Shown here piece by piece: positions 8,382 through 16,562 of a stretch of 64,000 bases of DNA. This DNA comes from Betaproteobacteria bacterium HGW-Betaproteobacteria-9 (lineage in GTDB: Bacteria; Pseudomonadota; Gammaproteobacteria; Burkholderiales; Burkholderiaceae_C), in contig PHCC01000013.1 in the NCBI GenBank assembly GCA_002842215.1, forward strand, positions 123,009-187,008, read 5' to 3'. Made by a program: the position numbers and the translations under genes. Position 1 is the stretch's first letter. Every line of letters starts with the position of its first letter. The notes below the pieces were generated by a model that worked only from the letters and a program-made list of their open reading frames with translations, made no database searches and had not been told where the DNA came from.

Positions 8382-8400
8382 TTCCGTTGTTCCAAAAGAA

Positions 8401-8429
8401 AACCCCTCGACCGGTTGGCGCGAGGGGTT
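8401..8429 (-). terminator. Hairpin with U-tract between small gene and methyltransferase
   Basis: Minus strand AACCCCTCG pairs with CGAGGGGTT around CGCCAACCGGT, then TTTTCTTTT. It starts with the same AACCC as the recurring leader hairpins but has a terminator-like tail, so it may act as an intergenic terminator or attenuator ahead of the methyltransferase. Confidence 0.65.
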
Positions 8430-8447
8430 TGGTTAGAGTTGAACCGC

Positions 8448-8672
8448 TCAAATGAGGGTCAAGATTTGCATCGCTTCACGAGCAGCTTTTTCAAGCTGCG
8501 CGCGCGATTGCCAGTCCAAGGTGCTGTGGAAAATCACGTTGCGCATGATGTCTTCAATGCGCTCCAGATGCTCCAGATCCAACACCCCGGTGGCCTCCTG
8601 GATCAACGCCTGGTAACCAGTGCGTTGATCGGTGGCCACCACGGCTTTCACGGTGCGACTTTCTGAGTCCAC
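8448..8672 (-). CDS. Small hypothetical ICE protein, 74 aa
   Basis: A 74-residue helical, acidic protein, 'MDSESRTVKAVVATDQRTGY...'. Its start overlaps the end of the 80-residue gene upstream by 25 bases, which suggests translational coupling. No family, signal peptide or membrane segment. The central 'LEHLERIEDIMRNVIFHST' and 'RAQLEKAAREAMQIL' stretches look like amphipathic helices. Uncertain but the overlap with a neighbour having a good ribosome binding site favours it. Confidence 0.6.
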   Translation of the reverse strand: MDSESRTVKAVVATDQRTGYQALIQEATGVLDLEHLERIEDIMRNVIFHSTLDWQSRAQLEKAAREAMQILTLI

Positions 8673-8890
8673 GAGTCGTCGATCAACGCCTGCATAGCGT
8701 CTTTCTCCGTCACGTAATACTCATTCGACTCACGCGAGCAAGGCAAGCCTTCGCTCAAAGTTCCGATGTAAAAGCCCGCTTGGGACTTCAACACCTGCAC
8801 TTCTTCGCGTTGCTTGCAGTAGACATAGGCCAGACGACCAAAACGACGGAAGTCGAGAGGCGCAGCGGTTTCTTTAACAGGGGTAGTCAT
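8648..8890 (-). CDS. Small hypothetical ICE protein, 80 aa
   Basis: 80 residues beginning MTTPVKETAAPLDFRRFGRL, with GGAGA upstream of the ATG. It has a probable beta-hairpin ('AGFYIGTLSEG') and one cysteine pair in 'YCKQ' and 'LPCSR'. No family recognised. It carries the recurring leader hairpin at 8936-8965, so it probably heads the short operon 80-aa, 74-aa, methyltransferase. Confidence 0.65.
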   Translation of the reverse strand: MTTPVKETAAPLDFRRFGRLAYVYCKQREEVQVLKSQAGFYIGTLSEGLPCSRESNEYYVTEKDAMQALIDDSWTQKVAP

Positions 8891-8935
8891 GGTGAGGTCT
8901 CCGAGCGAAAAAAAGCGTGATCGGAGTCACCCCGC

Positions 8936-8965
8936 ACCCGGCGTGGAATCTCGTCCCACGCGGGT
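8936..8965 (-). promoter_or_regulatory. Leader hairpin of the 80-aa gene
   Basis: Minus strand AACCCGCGTGG pairs with CCACGCCGGGT around GACGAGATT, then GCGGGGTGACTCC. A well-paired copy of the recurring leader motif. Confidence 0.6.
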
Positions 8966-8988
8966 TTGCAAAAAATGGAAGGCAATAA

Positions 8989-9022
8989 AAAACCCTCGGC
9001 CGCCAAAGCGGTGCGAGGGTTT
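8989..9022 (-). terminator. Rho-independent terminator of the DUF3577 gene
   Basis: Minus strand AAACCCTCG, an inner CACCGC/GCGGCC stem, then CGAGGGTTTTTTATT. Located 15 bases past the DUF3577 stop. Confidence 0.85.
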
Positions 9023-9037
9023 TAGGTGGGCTGCAGT

Positions 9038-9688
9038 TTAGGCTGAAACCGCGTCACGATGGCCCTGGCGGGGTCGTGAAAACGAGGACTGGCCTGACTG
9101 TTGCTGCGCTGGCGCTTCGCGTCGACGCTGCATGGGAGCCTGAGCAGCAGTTGAAGGTGCTTCTTCTGCTTCTGCGGGTCCCTGGTGGCCATCATCGTAG
9201 GTCGAGCCTTCATCATCTTGCGATGACTCGGCACTGCCTTCGGATTCTGGCGCTGGCGCTTCATCTTCGGCTTGACGCGAATACACACGCTCGCCGTCGA
9301 TGGTGATGGTGTTGATCAGGAGCAGGCGACCTTTGATGAGGCAAGCCATTTCCTTCTCACCGGTCTTGCGACCGTCCACTTTCACATCGCGTTCGTACAT
9401 GTGCGGGTAGATGTCCCCGACCTTGAAGGAGATCACAACCTTGCGGTTCTGATCCACGTCTTCCATGCACTTTTCAGCAAGCTCAGCGGCTTCTTGGCCA
9501 GACACACGCAAATCGAGGTAGGTGTAGTCCGGAGCTTCGGCATTTCCACGCAAGGCAGACACGCTGCATGCGAGAAAAGGCTGAGCTTTGCGACCTGCCT
9601 GCTTCGGTTGAACCCAGCGAACACGGTTGAGATAACCGATGCCGGATACGTGCAGATTGAAGTGGTTGGTTTGGGTAGCTGCGTTCAT
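9038..9688 (-). CDS. DUF3577 / STY4534-type ICE replication protein
   Basis: 216 residues from an ATG with GGAGA upstream. The family pattern is clear: 'NLHVSGIGYLNRVRWVQPK', 'PFLACSVSALRG', 'YLDLRVSGQEAAELAEK' and 'ACLIKGRLLLINTITIDG'. It looks like an OB-fold-type beta domain (about residues 5-140) followed by an acidic, then glutamine/arginine-rich disordered tail, an architecture reminiscent of single-strand DNA-binding proteins. Relatives in SPI-7-like elements are called ICE replication proteins without direct biochemical proof. It has its own promoter-like sequence about 190 bases upstream, a hairpin leader and its own terminator, so it is a single-gene unit. Confidence 0.9.
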   Translation of the reverse strand: MNAATQTNHFNLHVSGIGYLNRVRWVQPKQAGRKAQPFLACSVSALRGNAEAPDYTYLDLRVSGQEAAELAEKCMEDVDQNRKVVISFKVGDIYPHMYERDVKVDGRKTGEKEMACLIKGRLLLINTITIDGERVYSRQAEDEAPAPESEGSAESSQDDEGSTYDDGHQGPAEAEEAPSTAAQAPMQRRREAPAQQQSGQSSFSRPRQGHRDAVSA

Positions 9689-9744
9689 TTCAAAGATCTC
9701 CAAAAAGATCGAGAGAACGCGCTGACCCACCTCCAGCCTTGAGG

Positions 9745-9776
9745 CCAGTTCGGGAAGCGAATTCTTCCCGACCGGG
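9745..9776 (-). promoter_or_regulatory. Leader hairpin of the DUF3577 gene
   Basis: Minus strand AACCCCGGTCGGGAA pairs with TTCCCGAACTGG around GAATTCGC. It is preceded by TTTGTAAACC, matching the TGTAAAC seen in the two duplicated leader segments. Confidence 0.5.
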
Positions 9777-9878
9777 GTTTACAAAGGACTGAAACTCTGA
9801 GCCTGACCTTGGGAGTCAGACTGTGCACATTCCAAGAGTTGATGTGCCGCGTGGTGCCCGAGGGCTGATCACGAGCGA

Positions 9879-9908
9879 AGGTTAGCACCACAAATGTGGC
9901 TGCGTCAA
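9879..9908 (-). promoter_or_regulatory. Candidate promoter of the DUF3577 gene with inverted repeat
   Basis: On the minus strand TTGACG and TAACCT are separated by 18 bases. Between them lies the inverted repeat CCACA-TT-TGTGG (9888-9899), a possible operator. A transcript from here would have a leader of about 180 nt containing the AACCC hairpin. Confidence 0.45.
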
Positions 9909-10172
9909 CCGCTTATTCTGGTGGCTTAGAAATGAGAAACCCCATGACCCCAGCCAAGACGTCCAAGACGAATCCGGCGTTTACTACCAGGAGCTGATGT
10001 CACAGGGTGGAGGCCTTTTATAAGTATGCAGCGGATTCAACAAGGAGGCGTGCTGACTGTGTTCCGTTCTTTTGTATCGTCTCGGTTCACTCAGCGGCAA
10101 CACTTTGGAACTACGTGCCGCTAGAATCAAAGTGGGAACTCAACCCTCCCCCCGCCTTCCTACCTGTGCGGG
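9909..10172. other. Intergenic stretch without a recognisable gene
   Basis: Between the DUF3577 promoter and the attenuator-like hairpin I see no credible coding sequence; the frames present lack ribosome binding sites and break quickly. An AAGGAGG at about 10042 is not followed by a useful start codon. Confidence 0.4.
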
Positions 10173-10225
10173 CTGGACAGTCCGGCTTCTTGTCCGGTGG
10201 CACACATGCCATCGGACAATTTTTC
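10173..10225 (+). promoter_or_regulatory. Candidate transcription attenuator (antiterminator/terminator pair)
   Basis: A 13-bp stem at 10190-10219 (TTGTCCGGTGGCA with TGCCATCGGACAA, CACA loop, one G-U) is followed by TTTTTC, a textbook intrinsic terminator. The 5' half TGTCCGG (10191-10197) can instead pair with upstream CTGGACA (10173-10179), forming an exclusive alternative hairpin. The small ORF at 10245 follows directly. Confidence 0.55.
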
Positions 10226-10244
10226 TTTCAAGCACCCACCCGAT

Positions 10245-10454
10245 ATGGTCAATGAAAAATTGGTAACGATGCACGGTAGCTGCGCCATTTTCGGTACTGT
10301 GGATGCCGACGGCACAATAGTCTCTCCGTATTCCGTTTTTGTGGATGGAACCCGCATCAAGTCTGGCCTTGCCAGCCTATACGAGGCGACAGTTTGGATC
10401 GATGAGTACCAGGACGACGTACCCACCGATTTCGACCGCCCAGGTTCGTTCTAA
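10245..10454 (+). CDS. Small hypothetical protein, 69 aa
   Basis: I place the start at 10245, just after the terminator hairpin; ATGs at 10197 and 10206 lie inside it. No start has a strong ribosome binding site. The protein is beta-rich ('SCAIFGTVDADGTIVSPYSV', 'VDGTRIKSGLASLYEATVWI') with an acidic tail and no membrane segment. It converges on the toxin gene at 10496. Family unknown. It could be cargo controlled by the preceding attenuator, or a decayed gene. Confidence 0.45.
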   Translation: MVNEKLVTMHGSCAIFGTVDADGTIVSPYSVFVDGTRIKSGLASLYEATVWIDEYQDDVPTDFDRPGSF

Positions 10455-10495
10455 GCGATCACGGACATCGATGTGCTGCGCATCGGATTCGGTTG

Positions 10496-10993
10496 CTACT
10501 TGATCGGGATCGTGGCAAGTGGAAGGAACAGTGTGTGCGGTGAGTCGGGCAGCACTATGAAGCCATGATGCAGGTAGAAGGCAGCCGCTACCTCATCCTT
10601 GGCATCCACCATCAAGGCATAGGCGGCAATTTCAGCTCGCGCAGCATGACCGAGCGCATCGGCCAGCAGCGCAGCACCTAGACCCTGCCCCTTGAAAGCC
10701 TCATCCACGGCCAAACGGCCCATGCGAACCGTTGGCACCGTCGGATAGCGCGGCAGCTTTTTGCCGACACTGCTCGGAAGATCGCCCAACAAAAGGCTTG
10801 CCGATGCCAAGGTGTAATAGCCAGCAATGCGCTGCCCGTCAGCCAGTGCCACGAAGCAAGTGGCCACGCGGCGGCGAACGTCTTGGGTGACTTGCTCCCT
10901 AAGGTAGCGATTCAGTGGTCCCGAACCGCTGTTGAAGGTGGCTCGGTCGTGTGCGGCATCGAGCGGCGCGAGCAAGAACGGCGCATGGCTCAT
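10496..10993 (-). CDS. GNAT-family toxin of a DUF1778/GNAT toxin-antitoxin pair
   Basis: 165 residues with the GNAT acetyltransferase fold. The acetyl-CoA binding loop is 'FKGQGLGAALLADAL' (R/Q-x-x-G-x-G/A), preceded by 'VRMGRLAVDEA' and followed by 'AAAFYLHHGF' with the tyrosine that acts as general acid. N-terminus 'FNSGSGPLNRYLREQ' is typical of TacT/AtaT-like toxins, which acetylate the amino group of aminoacyl-tRNA and stop translation. The ATG overlaps the antitoxin stop by four bases (ATGA). It is the usual size for the family and appears intact. That it targets tRNA is a family inference. Confidence 0.9.
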   Translation of the reverse strand: MSHAPFLLAPLDAAHDRATFNSGSGPLNRYLREQVTQDVRRRVATCFVALADGQRIAGYYTLASASLLLGDLPSSVGKKLPRYPTVPTVRMGRLAVDEAFKGQGLGAALLADALGHAARAEIAAYALMVDAKDEVAAAFYLHHGFIVLPDSPHTLFLPLATIPIK

Positions 10994-11271
10994 TCAGCGT
11001 GCAGCAGTTTGTTCCGGCGCGCGAAGGCACGCTCCAAAGCTGGTGTAGCTTTTGGAGGCGATAGCAGCGCTTGCGCAAAGCACTCCTGATCGGCCAGGGA
11101 CAGGCGGATAACTTCGGCTTGCTCGATGGCGCGTTGCGCGGCGTCCTGGACGGCGACGACCACGAAGTCGGTCATGGTGCGCCCTTGAAGCTCAGCGGCG
11201 CGTTTGAGCATCGAATGCAGATCGGTACTGATCCGGGCTTCGAGGCGAGCGGTAGAAACAGTTGCAGTCAT
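10990..11271 (-). CDS. DUF1778-family (TacA-like) antitoxin
   Basis: 93 residues. The N-terminus 'ARLEARISTDLHSMLKRAAE' is a ribbon-helix-helix DNA-binding domain as in TacA antitoxins; 'GRTMTDFVVVAVQDAAQRAI' completes it. The C-terminal part is the toxin-neutralising tail. It is the first gene of the pair and its promoter contains a perfect inverted repeat, consistent with autorepression by the antitoxin-toxin complex. Confidence 0.9.
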   Translation of the reverse strand: MTATVSTARLEARISTDLHSMLKRAAELQGRTMTDFVVVAVQDAAQRAIEQAEVIRLSLADQECFAQALLSPPKATPALERAFARRNKLLHAE

Positions 11272-11291
11272 AGTGTTTTCCTTTTCCTAGA

Positions 11292-11320
11292 AATATACGG
11301 CAATCTGCCGTACAAGGCAA
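11292..11320 (-). promoter_or_regulatory. Toxin-antitoxin promoter with operator
   Basis: On the minus strand TTGCCT (-35), 17 bases, TATATT (-10). The spacer and the start of the -10 are covered by the perfect inverted repeat TACGGCA-ATC-TGCCGTA (11296-11312), well placed for the antitoxin's ribbon-helix-helix domain. AAGGAAAAC and the antitoxin ATG follow. Confidence 0.65.
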
Positions 11321-11472
11321 CAACCATGCTGCCTTCTCATGCAGCCGATGTTTTGATGATCTATGAACGCTGACTTTGTCGGCGCCCAGCTTTTTCTCCA
11401 CTGGGGAGAACGCTGATTGTGAGAAGGTCCGCTGATAGACTGCCGGGACAAAACGATCATTTACAGGCAGGC

Positions 11473-14400
11473 ATGAGCGCACTTTCTGAACTTCTCGACA
11501 CCTTCCGTGCCGCATCGCAAACCGAACGTGAAAAAGGCGCGTATTTTGAAAACCTGGTCAAGGTCTACCTTCAAAATGAGCCCGCATACAAAGACCTGTT
11601 CAACGGCAAAGTGTTTCTCTGGGAGGAGTGGCGACGGTATTGGATGGGCTTGGGCAACCCAGACCCGCAATCCGACGCAGGCATTGACTTGGTGGCCGTC
11701 GAAGACACCACGGACAACCCCCGCATCTTTGCCGTTCAAGCCAAGTTCTACGCGGAAGACGCCAAGATTCGCAAAAGCGACGGCATCGACTCATTTCTGA
11801 GCGCCATGGGCAAGCAACCGTTCACCAACGGCCTGCTCTTCCTGACCACCTACGAAGCCAGCCACCATGTGAATGCCGCGATCCAGCAGCGCGACAAGCC
11901 GGTCAACATTATTGACCTGTTCGCTCTCGAAGCTAGCATGATCGACTGGAGGGCCACCTTCAAAGAAAAAGTCGTCCAGTTCAAAGAAACCAAACAGCTG
12001 CGGGACTACCAAAAAACCGCCGTCGCCGATGTGATTGAAGGTTTGAGCCATGCTGATCGGGGCAAGCTCATCATGGCGTGCGGCACCGGCAAAACGTTCA
12101 CATCGTTGCGCCTGGCCGAAAAAATGGCTGGCGCTGGTGGCCGCGTCCTGTTTCTGGTGCCATCCTTGTCGTTGATGTCGCAAACCCTGACCGAATGGAC
12201 GCAGGAAACGGCAACACCGATTCACAGCTTCGCCGTGTGCTCGGACAGTGAGGTCGGCAAAAGCCGCGATAAAGACGACGACTACGCCATGTTGGTGCAT
12301 GAGTTGCAGTACCCGGCCACCACCAATCCGAAGGCGCTGGCGCATGAGGTCACCAAGCGCCACGACGACAAACACATGAGCGTGGTGTTTTCGACGTACC
12401 ACTCGATTGACGTGATCTCGCAGGCTCAAAAGCTGCACGCTCTGGCCGACTTTGACCTCATTATTTGTGACGAAGCCCACCGGACCACCGGGGCAAGTTT
12501 CGACGGCGATGACGAGTCGGCCTTTGTCAAGGTGCACAACCAAGACGTGATCAGGGGCAAAAAGCGGGTTTACATGACCGCTACCCCGCGCGTCTATGGC
12601 GTGGCGGCGAAAGCAAAAGCGGAGACCGACAGCATCGTTCTCTACGACATGAACGATACGACCCACTTTGGAGAAACGCTGCACACCCTGCCGTTCTCCG
12701 AAGCAGTTCATGGGCTGGGCATCTTGTGTGACTACAAGGTCATCGTGCTGACCATCAGTGAAGACCATGTAAGCAAGAACCTGCAGCGCCTATTGGCCGA
12801 CGACAACAACAGCCTACGAGTAGACGATGCCGCCAAGATTGTCGGTTGCTGGCGCGCGCTGGCCAAGCAAGACACACAAGACGATCTGAGCCACGATCCC
12901 GACCCCATGCGCCGGGCTGTGGCGTTTTGCCAAGTCATCGAAGTCAGCAAGGGCGCGAAGACCCACAAAGTCAGCAGCAAGAATATCGCCAGCATGTTTC
13001 AGGCGGTGGTGGACGAATACCGCGCTGAGTTGCTCAAAGAAAATCCAGACGACCAAGACGCGATCAGTCAACTGGTGTGTGAAGCCGCTCACGTTGATGG
13101 CGGCATGAATGCTGCGCAAAAGGAAGCGAAGCTGGAGTGGCTCAAAGCTGAAATTCCAGACAATACCTGCCGGGTGCTTTCCAACGTGCGCTGCTTGTCC
13201 GAAGGTGTGGACGTTCCGGCGCTCGACGCGGTGTTGTTCCTCACGCCGCGCAATTCCCAGGTTGACGTGGTGCAGTCCGTTGGACGTGTGATGCGCAAGC
13301 CGCGCAACAGCAAAAAGAAGCTGGGCTATGTCATTTTGCCGGTGGTCATTCCAGCGGGCGTGCAGCCAGAAGATGCACTGAACGACAACAAGACCTACAA
13401 AGTGGTTTGGGAGGTGCTGCAAGCGCTGCGTTCCCACGATGACCGCTTTGACGCCATGATCAACAAGTGGGATCTGACAGGACAAGACAGATCCAAGATG
13501 GAAGTCATTGCCGTCACTGACAACATCAACATCAAGCGCAAGGCTCCCACTGGAGAAAAAGGTGAGGTGGCCAAGGTCAACAAGGCTGCCAAGTCCGCCA
13601 AAGCCGCCAAGGGCGGTTCATCGATTGGCGAAGCCGCAACCCCAACGCCGACACAGGCAGACATCGAGTACCACGTCGGAGAGATCGAGCGCGCCATCAT
13701 GGCCAAGGTGGTCAAGAAATGTGGCAACAGGCTGTACTGGGACGAATGGGCAGCGGACATCGCCCGTATCGCCCAAACCCATATCAGCCGAATCACGGCC
13801 ATCTTGGCAAAGCCTGAGAACACAGCCGAAATCGCAGCCTTCAACGGTTTTCTGAAAGAGCTGCAAGACGACTTGAACGACAGCATTACCCGCGACGAAG
13901 CGATTGAAATGCTGGCGCAGCACATCATCACCAAGCCGGTGTTTGATGCCCTGTTTGAGGGCTACAGCTTCACCCAGCACAACCCCGTCTCCAAGGCCAT
14001 GCAAGGCGTCCTGGAAGTGCTGAACGAACACAACCTGGACAAGGAAGCCGAGACGCTGGAGAAGTTCTACGCCAGCGTGAAGATGCGCGCTGACGGGATC
14101 AGCGACCTGAAAGCCAAGCAAAAAATCATTGTCGAGCTGTACGACAAGTTTTTCCGCAACGCATTTCCCAAGATGACAGAACGGCTGGGCATTGTCTACA
14201 CCCCCGTCGAGGTGGTGGACTTCATCATCCACAGCATCAACGACATTCTAAAAAGCGAGTTCGGGCAGACCCTTGGCAGCAAGGGCGTTCACATCATTGA
14301 TCCGTTCACCGGAACCGGCACCTTTGTGACCCGCTTGCTGCAAAGCGGCCTGATCAGCCGGGACGAACTGGCCTACAAGTTCCAGAACGAAATTCATGCC

Positions 14401-16542
14401 AATGAAATCGTCTTGTTGGCCTACTACATTGCGGCCATCAACATCGAACAGGTCTATCACGCCATCATGGGCGGGGAGTATGTGCCGTTCAACGGTATCT
14501 GTCTAACGGATACCTTTGCGCTATACGAGCCAAGCACGCATTCCATCGATACTAATGTCGTTGCGGACAACAAGAGTCGTCGCCGCAAGCAAAAGAAGCT
14601 GGATATTCGGGTGATTTTCGGCAATCCACCGTATTCAGTTGGACAGTTTAGATCTAATGACAACAATGCCAATGTTTCTTACCCCAATTTGGACAGCAGC
14701 ATAAGTAACACATATGCAAAATTCTCCAAGGCAACCAGTACCAAAGGGTTGATGGATTCATACATTCGTGCGTTCAGATGGGCGAGCGATAGAATAGGAA
14801 TGAGTGGCGTAATAGGTTTTGTTAGTAATGCTAGTTTTGTAGAAGTGAATGCAATGGACGGCATGCGAAAATGCTTGGCTGAGGAATTCAGTACTATTTA
14901 CGTTTTTCACCTGCGAGGGAATCAGCGTACGGCCGGTGAAGAGTCAAGACGCGAAGGCGGAAAAGTATTTGGCAGCGGAAGTCGGACGCCTGTTGCAATT
15001 AGCATATTGGTTAAAAATCCGAAATCCAAGGAGCATGGCAAGATATATTTCCATGACATTGGCGACTATCTGACGCGGGAAGAGAAGTTGGGAATAATAG
15101 CAAATTTCGGAAGTATTGACAACATCACGAAATCAAATAATTGGCTGCCGATCACGCCAGATCAACACAATGATTGGGTGGGCCACAGGGATAGTGGTTT
15201 TTCTGAGTTTATCTCGATAGGTGACAAGAAGAATAGGGGTAAAATTATATTCGAAAGCTACTCATTGGGGGTCGGCACGAATCGCGATGCGTGGTGCTAT
15301 AACTCATCGCGTGCAAGATTGAGTAGATCGATTGAAGAAATGATCAAGCACTACAATCAAGAAGTTAAACGGTTTTCGGCTGCAACCCAGCATATGGATC
15401 GTACCGTTCGCGACGAACTGGCGATATCTTTTGTTGATGCAAACCCCAAGAAAATTGCTTGGTCAAGCAGCTTGATTGCGAATGTGGCGAGATTGAAGAA
15501 GGGGCATTTTTCACCGGAGAGCATAGTGCCGGCTCATTACCGACCTTTCAGTAAGCAATTGCTTTATTACGATAACATGTTTAACCATCGTGTGGGTCAA
15601 ATGCGTACCATTTTCCCTGATGCAACAGCAAGCAATTGCGCAATTTGTCTTTCTGGCCCTGGGTCGCAGCGCGGTTTTTCAGCATTGATTGTGAACGCAC
15701 TCCCTGATCTTCACACCATCCAGACAGGTCAGTGTTTTCCACTTAAACTGTATGAGGCGCTAGAGGTGCCTACTGAAAACCCCGCTGGGCCTTGTAGTCG
15801 AGAATCTCAAGACGAAATGTTCAATGACTCGTATGTCAAAGACCTTTTCGACAAAGGCGCTACTAAGGCTGGGCAATACGGCGTCCGGGACGGAGTAACC
15901 GACGCGGGCTTGCAGCACTTCAAAGATGCGTATAAAGGCCAGCAAATCACCAAGGAGGATCTGTTCTATTACATCTATGGCCTACTGCACTCGGAGGACT
16001 ACAAAAAGCGCTACGCCGTCAACTTGAGCAAAGAACTACCCCGAATTCCAGCGGTCAAGAAGTTTGCCGATTTCCAGGCGTTCAGCGCAGCCGGGCGTAA
16101 GCTGGCCGATCTGCACATTGGTTATGAGTGCGCCACACCCTATCCGGTGGAGATCGAAGGCGGGGCGCTGTTATTGGACACCTTCACCGATGCGGACTAC
16201 CGAGTCACGCAAATGAAGTTTGCCAGCAAGGCTGACAAGACTCGCGTGGTCTACAACCACAAGATCACCATGCGCGGAATTCCCTTGGAAGCCTACGACT
16301 ATGTGGTCAACGGCAAACCCGCCTTGGAATGGGTCATGGAACGCCAAGCAGTCACGACCCACAAAGACAGCGGTATCGTGAACGATGCCAATTTGTGGGC
16401 CACCGAGACGGTCGGGGACGCGGCCTACCCTCTCAAGCTGTTCCAACGCGTCATCACTGTGAGCCTAGAAACAATGAAAATCGTCCGGGCATTGCCAAGG
16501 CTGGAAATTGACAGCGGCCGAGAGGCAAATGCCTCCGTTTAA
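11473..16542 (+). CDS. Type ISP single-chain restriction-modification enzyme
   Basis: About 1,689 residues from the ATG at 11473. Domains in order: an Mrr-like PD-(D/E)XK nuclease (residues 18-95; 'GAYFEN', 'AGIDLVAVE', 'FAVQAKFY'); a superfamily 2 translocase (Walker A 'ACGTGKT' near 201, 'CDEAH' near 331, motif VI 'QSVGRVMRK' near 600); a helical coupler; an N6-adenine methyltransferase (motif I 'DPFTGTGTF' near 942, motif IV 'NPPY' near 1049); and a C-terminal target-recognition region. This is the order of LlaBIII/LlaGI-type enzymes, which methylate one strand, translocate and cut. From about 14640 to 15800 the sequence is clearly AT-richer than either side, as if the recognition part had been exchanged. 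The frame is intact, so it is likely active. Confidence 0.92.
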   Translation: MSALSELLDTFRAASQTEREKGAYFENLVKVYLQNEPAYKDLFNGKVFLWEEWRRYWMGLGNPDPQSDAGIDLVAVEDTTDNPRIFAVQAKFYAEDAKIRKSDGIDSFLSAMGKQPFTNGLLFLTTYEASHHVNAAIQQRDKPVNIIDLFALEASMIDWRATFKEKVVQFKETKQLRDYQKTAVADVIEGLSHADRGKLIMACGTGKTFTSLRLAEKMAGAGGRVLFLVPSLSLMSQTLTEWTQETATPIHSFAVCSDSEVGKSRDKDDDYAMLVHELQYPATTNPKALAHEVTKRHDDKHMSVVFSTYHSIDVISQAQKLHALADFDLIICDEAHRTTGASFDGDDESAFVKVHNQDVIRGKKRVYMTATPRVYGVAAKAKAETDSIVLYDMNDTTHFGETLHTLPFSEAVHGLGILCDYKVIVLTISEDHVSKNLQRLLADDNNSLRVDDAAKIVGCWRALAKQDTQDDLSHDPDPMRRAVAFCQVIEVSKGAKTHKVSSKNIASMFQAVVDEYRAELLKENPDDQDAISQLVCEAAHVDGGMNAAQKEAKLEWLKAEIPDNTCRVLSNVRCLSEGVDVPALDAVLFLTPRNSQVDVVQSVGRVMRKPRNSKKKLGYVILPVVIPAGVQPEDALNDNKTYKVVWEVLQALRSHDDRFDAMINKWDLTGQDRSKMEVIAVTDNINIKRKAPTGEKGEVAKVNKAAKSAKAAKGGSSIGEAATPTPTQADIEYHVGEIERAIMAKVVKKCGNRLYWDEWAADIARIAQTHISRITAILAKPENTAEIAAFNGFLKELQDDLNDSITRDEAIEMLAQHIITKPVFDALFEGYSFTQHNPVSKAMQGVLEVLNEHNLDKEAETLEKFYASVKMRADGISDLKAKQKIIVELYDKFFRNAFPKMTERLGIVYTPVEVVDFIIHSINDILKSEFGQTLGSKGVHIIDPFTGTGTFVTRLLQSGLISRDELAYKFQNEIHANEIVLLAYYIAAINIEQVYHAIMGGEYVPFNGICLTDTFALYEPSTHSIDTNVVADNKSRRRKQKKLDIRVIFGNPPYSVGQFRSNDNNANVSYPNLDSSISNTYAKFSKATSTKGLMDSYIRAFRWASDRIGMSGVIGFVSNASFVEVNAMDGMRKCLAEEFSTIYVFHLRGNQRTAGEESRREGGKVFGSGSRTPVAISILVKNPKSKEHGKIYFHDIGDYLTREEKLGIIANFGSIDNITKSNNWLPITPDQHNDWVGHRDSGFSEFISIGDKKNRGKIIFESYSLGVGTNRDAWCYNSSRARLSRSIEEMIKHYNQEVKRFSAATQHMDRTVRDELAISFVDANPKKIAWSSSLIANVARLKKGHFSPESIVPAHYRPFSKQLLYYDNMFNHRVGQMRTIFPDATASNCAICLSGPGSQRGFSALIVNALPDLHTIQTGQCFPLKLYEALEVPTENPAGPCSRESQDEMFNDSYVKDLFDKGATKAGQYGVRDGVTDAGLQHFKDAYKGQQITKEDLFYYIYGLLHSEDYKKRYAVNLSKELPRIPAVKKFADFQAFSAAGRKLADLHIGYECATPYPVEIEGGALLLDTFTDADYRVTQMKFASKADKTRVVYNHKITMRGIPLEAYDYVVNGKPALEWVMERQAVTTHKDSGIVNDANLWATETVGDAAYPLKLFQRVITVSLETMKIVRALPRLEIDSGREANASV

Positions 16543-16562
16543 TTTCCAACAGAAAACTAAGC

